This document shows positions 59,839 to 64,000 of a DNA stretch of 64,000 nt, piece by piece. The notes under the pieces are model-generated. The model saw only the letters and a list, made by a program, of their open reading frames with translations. It searched no databases and was not told the origin of the DNA. A program made the translations under genes and the position numbers. Source of the DNA: Caulochytrium protostelioides (Eukaryota; Chytridiomycota; Caulochytriomycetes; Caulochytriales; Caulochytriaceae); assembly GCA_003615045.1 (NCBI GenBank), contig ML014216.1, positions 1 through 64,000 of the forward strand, read 5' to 3'. Each line of letters begins with the position of its first letter. Position 1 is the first letter of the stretch.

Positions 59839-62592
59839 TTACACCATGGCGGCGGGGGCGAGGGCCGGCAGGGTGGCGACCACGGGGGCGCTTGTGGCGG
59901 CGGGATCGCTCGGGGAGGCAGCCGTCGCGGCGGCCATCGCCCGGGAGGCCCCGGGGGCCGCCTCAGCTCCGGTGCCGGCCACCCGAGCCGCCGAGGCCGC
60001 GCTCCACGGCGCCCCGGCGCCCTCTTCCGGTCCCCGTTTCCCTTCTGGCCGGCCGAGCCGGCGGGCCCCGGGCACGCCTGGCGAGCCCGCCTCGGATGCG
60101 CGGGCCTCGCGCTCCGAAACGGACGCCTCGCTCCCCTCTCGGCAGGCCCACGACAGCGAGGAGGGTAATGAAGCGGTATCGTCGGAGTCGGCCTCGCTGG
60201 AGGCGGCCTGCGCGCCGGCGTCGGCGATCGACGTGATGCGCGTCGATTCGGCAGCGGGTGCGGCGGCGGGCGGGCGGCGCCGCGTCGCCTGAGCGGACGC
60301 GCCCGCCGTGGCGGGGTGATGCGCGTTGCTCGCCCAGAGGCGGTCAATGAGGTTCACCGTCATCCCCGGCACGCGGAGCAGATCGCTGCGGCACGAGAAC
60401 GGCTGGATCTGCCGCGCATGCCAGATCGCATCGGCGCGTTTTGCGCCGACCGTGTGCAGGGACTGCAGCTCCTTGACGGTGCCATGATTCAGGACGGCCA
60501 GGATGCGGTGGTCGTCGTCGTCGCGCGTGTCGCCGTTCATCGTGCCGATGGCCGGGCCCGACATGGCCGGGCCCGAAGCGTCAAGCGACAGACTGAGCGA
60601 TGCCCGATCGTGACCCGACGAGGCGCCGCCGGTGGCTTCCAGCAGGGCCGGGTCGAGGGTCAGCGCGAGGGCCTGGCGATAGCACGCGCTCGCGGCATTC
60701 GCTTGGCCGCGGGCCTGGTGGTCCCCAGCCTGTGCCATCAGCCGCAGCGTCGTGATCTGGCGCGTACGCGGCGTCAGCGGGACCATCGGACGGCCCGCTG
60801 ATGCCGCCGCCGCTCCCGGCGTCTGAGCCGCCGCCGCCGTGGACGGGAGTGTCGCAGACATCGATTTCGCGCGCTTCGGCGCCTGGCACGCCGTGCCCGT
60901 CACGGCCGGATCGGCGGGCGACAGCGGGCGCGCCCTTTTCAACGACGGTGCTGCCGCAGCCACATACCGGCGCGCGGTCGCGGGACCGCCGGTGCTGGTG
61001 TTGCTGGTCGGCGACGGAGGCCGTGCCGCGGACGGGGCGACGCCAGTGGCCGACAGACCGGACGCCGCTTGCTGTCGCTCTCTGAAGCGTTGTAACCGCG
61101 CTTCGCGCGAAAGCGTCTTCTCATGGGCTGAAACTGCAAGGCCAGTCGATGCAGCCGACGCCGACGCCAACGGGGGCGCGGCGATCAGAGACGCGGCAGT
61201 CGGTGGTGGCGGCGCATTCACAGTCACGACCGTCGCGATACGCGAGGCCTTGCGAGCAAACTCGAGAGTGTTGTAGGTGTCCGCGAGATGCTGGGCTTCG
61301 GGCGAGATGCACGCGATTATGATCCCCAGCGCATTCCCGCCCAACGCGTCGCTGAGTAGACGCGTGATCTTGGAGTTGCGGAAAGGCACGTGGACATGAG
61401 GTCCATTGCTGGTGCTGCTGCCCACCCCCCCAGCGCCGCTGGGGTTCATTTTGTTGAGCGCGACCACGCACTGGCACAGCGTAAACAAACTGCGATTAAT
61501 GTTCTGTGACTCAATCATGCGCTGGCCGACATTCGCCGTGCGCTTGTTGTCCTCGCTGCCGGCCAGATCGACGAGAAATAGGGTCGACTCACAGATCTGC
61601 GTTTTGCAGGCATCGGGCGTTGGACGGATCCGCGGCGGCGTCCGTCTTGGCGGCGTCCGTCTTGGCACCGTCCGCGAAACACCAGCGGGGCTGCTGGAGA
61701 GAGGCACGCGCTTAGTTAGCTTCGCCTTGATGCGCAGAATGAAATGGGACCGTGAACTCTCATGGTTCAGCTTCGTGGCCGCGGTCCGTCGATTTTGAAG
61801 CGCCGCACTGTAGAACTGATTGAAGTCGGCGAGGGACGTCATCGTATGGTCGCTCAGACCCGCCACATAGACTTTGCGGTCGGCCCCTTCCCGAAGGTCG
61901 AGGCCCGGCCCGGTCAAGCACGGCGCGGGGAGGCCCAGATCGTAAATCTTTTCATTGTAGATCTCCATCACGCTGAACGCCAGCTCGAGCCCCTCGATCG
62001 TCGTGCTGGGCGTATTCGTCGTCGTCATTATTGTCGTCGCCGTCGCCGAGGCGAATGTCGCTTGAGGAAGGGCAAAGAGCGCGTCCACAAGGCGCGGGAC
62101 GAGTCCCGGGTGCTGCATGGTCCCGCTGGTGGTCCACGTCTTGCCGCTACCTGTCTGACCGTACGAGAACAGCGATGCGTTGTGGCCGACATGCACCGCG
62201 CGTAGCACGCGGTCCTTCAGCGCGTCGAACACATCGCCCTGCTGCGCCTCCGCGTCCAGAATCCGATCGAACCGATAAGCGAGCCGCTCGTCAAGCGACC
62301 GCGGATTGGGAATCGAGACCACGTGCTTAGTCTTTGGCTCGGAGCCGGTCGAGCCCCGGCGGCCGGCGTGGCTGGATACCGCGTCGGTTTCATCGGTCAG
62401 CGTCGTCACTACGCATGATGGCGTCGCGCTCGCCTGCGGGTGGCGTCGTAAAGAAGTCGATGCTGATGTTGATATGGATGTTGATGCTGTATCTGACGGC
62501 GCCGGGGGCCGCACGCGCAGAAAGACGCGGATTCGTTCTTCGGTGCTGCCGGCGGGGACACGGGCCGCGCGGAGCGGCGGTCCCCGGATCAT
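59839..62592 (-). CDS. KIF22: Kinesin-10 (KIF22/Kid-like) motor
   Basis: This is a plus-end chromokinesin. Family members bind DNA and microtubules and help push chromosome arms to the metaphase plate. It has 917 residues. The N-terminal motor (about 20-460) carries RIRVFLRVRPP, P-loop GQTGSGKT (145-152), EIYNEKIYDL, switch I NHESSRSH (276-283), switch II DLAGSE (342-347), NINRSLFTLCQCVVALN and VPFRNSKITRLLSDALGGN. An unusual Arg/Thr/Pro insert (about 297-330) separates switch I from switch II. Residues 697-756 form a helix-hairpin-helix pair (LNHGTVKELQSLHTVGAKRA, then FSCRSDLLRVPGMTVNLIDR), the DNA-binding mark of Kid. The remaining 160 residues are Ala/Glu-rich. Single exon, ATG at 62592. 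Confidence 0.93.
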   Translation of the reverse strand: MIRGPPLRAARVPAGSTEERIRVFLRVRPPAPSDTASTSISTSASTSLRRHPQASATPSCVVTTLTDETDAVSSHAGRRGSTGSEPKTKHVVSIPNPRSLDERLAYRFDRILDAEAQQGDVFDALKDRVLRAVHVGHNASLFSYGQTGSGKTWTTSGTMQHPGLVPRLVDALFALPQATFASATATTIMTTTNTPSTTIEGLELAFSVMEIYNEKIYDLGLPAPCLTGPGLDLREGADRKVYVAGLSDHTMTSLADFNQFYSAALQNRRTAATKLNHESSRSHFILRIKAKLTKRVPLSSSPAGVSRTVPRRTPPRRTPPRIRPTPDACKTQICESTLFLVDLAGSEDNKRTANVGQRMIESQNINRSLFTLCQCVVALNKMNPSGAGGVGSSTSNGPHVHVPFRNSKITRLLSDALGGNALGIIIACISPEAQHLADTYNTLEFARKASRIATVVTVNAPPPPTAASLIAAPPLASASAASTGLAVSAHEKTLSREARLQRFRERQQAASGLSATGVAPSAARPPSPTSNTSTGGPATARRYVAAAAPSLKRARPLSPADPAVTGTACQAPKRAKSMSATLPSTAAAAQTPGAAAASAGRPMVPLTPRTRQITTLRLMAQAGDHQARGQANAASACYRQALALTLDPALLEATGGASSGHDRASLSLSLDASGPAMSGPAIGTMNGDTRDDDDHRILAVLNHGTVKELQSLHTVGAKRADAIWHARQIQPFSCRSDLLRVPGMTVNLIDRLWASNAHHPATAGASAQATRRRPPAAAPAAESTRITSIADAGAQAASSEADSDDTASLPSSLSWACREGSEASVSEREARASEAGSPGVPGARRLGRPEGKRGPEEGAGAPWSAASAARVAGTGAEAAPGASRAMAAATAASPSDPAATSAPVVATLPALAPAAMV

Positions 62593-64000
62593 TCTCCCAC
62601 GGCGTCCACACGTGATCAGGTCAGCGACCGGTCTCCCCCGCAGATCCGATGTTGACGCCCGCCAGCACGGTTACGATCACCAACCGGCGCGCTCGCTGGC
62701 GCGCGGTGAGCTTGGAGGCCGACCTGTTACAGCGAATAGCCGCGAGGGTGGCACGGGGTCGGAGATATGTTCACGGAGCTCTCGAGGGACCCGAGCGAGT
62801 CGCCATGTAGGGCGTCGCGGGGGCAATGCGGGCGATAGACTGCGCCGGGACCTGGTCGGGCTCGCACCTCGTGTAGATTGATAGCACTAACTGGGAAAAA
62901 GGGAGTGGGAAGCGGAAGACGGCGGGCGCTGAAGATGGCGCTTCACAGCAGAATGCCGATGCCAAGAGACGGGACACCGGATCGCCGCGGCAAAGTAATG
63001 CCTGACCCCGCCAAGCTAGAGGCCATGGTCGACGCCGAAATACCCACCTCGCCCAGGTCCACGAGAGAGTTTATTCTATGCTGATATGCTGTCAGAACAT
63101 CTGCACCTCGCGTCGGGCGCATGAACACCGATGTCCGCGATGTCTCTCTTGGCAGCGGCAGCAGCATCGCGTGTCGTCCACGCCGCTGGCCGTGGCTGCG
63201 TGCTGCCGCCGGTCGCTCCGCCTTTCGGAGACGCCGGACCTGCCGGGAGGCATCGCCATCGCCACGGGACGCCGCTCGGGGCCTTGCCGAGCCTGCGCTT
63301 GAGCTAGTGGGGCATGCCGGCTGCGCCGGCGGGTGTTCGGGCCCCGGTCGGCGGCTAGGGCCGTCCACTTGGGACGCTTGCGTGGCGGAGCGAACGCGCG
63401 GGCGGCTCCGAACCATGACGAGCGTCCCTATCCGGCGCGCTGCGATTCGCCGTGCCCTCGTCATGGCATCCGTTCGCAACAGCACCACGACTCCACGGCC
63501 AAACTGCGTAACGGCATGGCGCTTGAAGGCGTGACCGCTCCACGTGCCGCCCAGTGGGCCCAGGCACGTCCAACCGCCCCTGGGCGAGCCTTTCCTGCGC
63601 GTCGCCACCTTTACGGTTGCAGCTTCATCATGCCCTCCACAATACTCCCGGTCTCGCGGACGAAGGCAAGGGCGAGCAGGGTCCTAATCCACATGATGAT
63701 GAGGCGCGACGCATTACTCGCGGTTCTGTCTCGCGGCACTACTCCTCTCTCTCTCTATTTCTCTCCGCGCTGTCGGTTGGTTTCACCGTTTTCGGGTTGT
63801 GCATCATGGTACTGCGGCAACGAGCAACACAGCATGCCATGGCCTCCTGGTATGGGGCCGCTCGTCATCGTCCCGCGCGGGCGACACGGGTCGTCTTGCC
63901 GGTGACATCGATGGCAGAGGCCGTCTCCTCAGTCTCGCCCTCATTATCACGCCCGCATCGCTCGCTCACCATGCCATCTACCGCTTGCCGTGGTGGGGCT
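62593..64000. other. Intergenic region to the end of the window
   Basis: Upstream of the kinesin gene. Short open frames only; none supported. CTCTCTCT near 63746-63760 is a minor simple repeat. Confidence 0.5.

Overview
This window is nuclear DNA of a eukaryote, most likely a zoosporic (flagellated) fungus. The sequence is strongly GC-rich. Genes stand singly on both strands with their own upstream regions, and there are no operons. Introns are few, with GTAAG/GTAAC donors. A Zn2Cys6 (fungal-type) transcription factor and a Tgl2-type lipase point to Fungi. A WDR92/DNAAF10 homologue (axonemal dynein assembly) and an LRRC45 homologue (centriole linker) point to a lineage that keeps centrioles and a flagellum, such as chytrids, blastocladiomycetes or Caulochytrium-like fungi. 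The lineage is inference; the gene calls rest on visible motifs.

Layout. 1-10 kb: PP1 catalytic subunit (+), then a long Zn2Cys6 regulator (-), then a minisatellite-rich spacer. 10-16 kb: a compositionally distinct predicted secreted protein (-), a spacer with dispersed-repeat copies and a broken, possibly Fanzor/TnpB-like gene, then two-exon WDR92 (+). 16-25 kb: a large polyQ protein of unknown function (-), an intron-containing coiled-coil protein (+), and LRRC45 (-). 26-32 kb: a small two-exon membrane-type protein (+), RPF1 (-) and two-exon SAR1 (+). 32-47 kb: CDH1/FZR1 APC/C activator (-), Tgl2-like lipase (-), a candidate cyclin-fold (TFIIB-like) protein (+), an AGE2/SMAP-type ArfGAP (+) and mitochondrial ribosomal protein uL22m (+). 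46.6-51.2 kb: a long stretch without a convincing gene. 51-64 kb: a low-complexity S/A/P-rich protein (+), a predicted secreted protein (-), an S/R/H-rich protein (+) and a kinesin-10 (KIF22/Kid-like) (-).

The recognised genes are housekeeping: phosphatase and cell cycle (PP1, CDH1, kinesin-10), secretory trafficking (SAR1, ArfGAP), ribosome biogenesis and mitochondrial translation (RPF1, uL22m), lipid metabolism, and flagellum/centriole biology.

The less ordinary material is: (i) a roughly 217-bp dispersed repeat with a TATA-like start, two near-full copies and one fragment; (ii) an upstream box AAGCTTATTTCGG with a TATA at identical spacing at two distant loci; (iii) the degraded gene at 13.6-14.2 kb; and (iv) many 5-11-bp tandem arrays, several recurring at separate loci. 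Many long open frames on both strands result from GC-richness and were left out.
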